Assembly (NCBI GenBank): GCA_030672555.1
Contig: DAOVGD010000132.1
Span: forward strand, 1-5,180
Origin: Desulfobacterales bacterium
GTDB taxonomy: Bacteria; Desulfobacterota; Desulfobacteria; Desulfobacterales; C00003106
Length of the DNA stretch: 5,180 nt
Direction of reading: 5' to 3'
The notes under the pieces: generated by a model
The model's database searches: none
Seen by the model: the letters and a program-made list of their open reading frames with translations, nothing else
Told to the model about the DNA's origin: nothing
Position numbers and translations under genes: made by a program
Shown here: one piece after another, positions 5,141-5,180 of the stretch
How the letters are laid out: every line of letters begins with the position of its first letter
Position numbering within the stretch: the stretch's first letter is position 1

Positions 5141-5180
5141 TGTATCCTCATATTTGATGGGTAATCGGTCACGGAGTATT

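Noticed and set aside
5125..5172. N-terminal extension of the FmdB protein from GTG 5172 or ATG 5151
   Set aside because: FmdB proteins start at MPIYEY, and the purine-rich element 5133-5140 is correctly spaced for the ATG at 5124.
1..5180. CRISPR arrays, tRNA/rRNA genes, insertion sequences or attachment sites
   Set aside because: No regular direct repeats, cloverleaf-like or rRNA-like segments, transposase or integrase genes, or flanking duplications were seen.

Overview
The window holds the 3' part of one rightward gene (glucose-6-phosphate isomerase) and a leftward block of five clear genes plus one probable 48-residue small ORF. Gene density, Shine-Dalgarno sites and the families present (FmdB zinc ribbon, PrmA-like methyltransferase, IscU/NifU scaffold, MTH1187 thiamine-binding protein, CDF transporter) indicate a bacterial chromosome. 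The mix of a NifX-like domain, an FmdB protein and an IscU-type scaffold suggests an anaerobic, metal-rich lifestyle such as that of Desulfobacterota (former Deltaproteobacteria). That taxonomic guess is inference, not something the sequence proves.

Layout. Bases 1-1012 (+): C-terminal about two thirds of a large-type Pgi with all catalytic residues of the fragment intact. It ends tail-to-tail with, and overlaps by 4 bp, a 99-residue MTH1187-family thiamine-binding protein (1009-1308, -). After a 118-bp gap with AT-rich dyad symmetry comes a 417-residue fusion of a cation diffusion facilitator with a C-terminal dinitrogenase-cofactor (NifX/NafY-like) domain (1427-2680, -). A small ORF (2697-2843, -) with its own good Shine-Dalgarno fills most of the space up to a 302-residue PrmA-like methyltransferase with a winged-helix-like N-terminus (2847-3755, -). 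A 218-bp intergenic region (3756-3973) carries the best sigma70-type promoter of the window and several dyads, and encodes nothing I can recognise. Beyond it lie a 282-residue fusion of a DUF442/dual-specificity-phosphatase-like domain, whose nucleophilic cysteine is replaced by glycine, with an IscU/NifU-N Fe-S scaffold (3974-4822, -), and an 84-residue FmdB-type zinc ribbon (4870-5124, -).

How they may work together. Two leftward transcription units seem likely: FmdB plus the pseudophosphatase-IscU protein, and methyltransferase, small ORF, CDF-NifX and MTH1187, the last four driven from the promoter near 3826-3855. Four of the products are metal or Fe-S related by family: zinc ribbon, Fe-S scaffold, divalent-metal exporter, and FeMo-cofactor-binding-like domain. 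A shared role in metal or Fe-S handling is a reasonable hypothesis. The methyltransferase gene is markedly more AT-rich than its neighbours and may have a different history. The two domain fusions, the dead phosphatase site and the coupled small ORF are the most unusual items.
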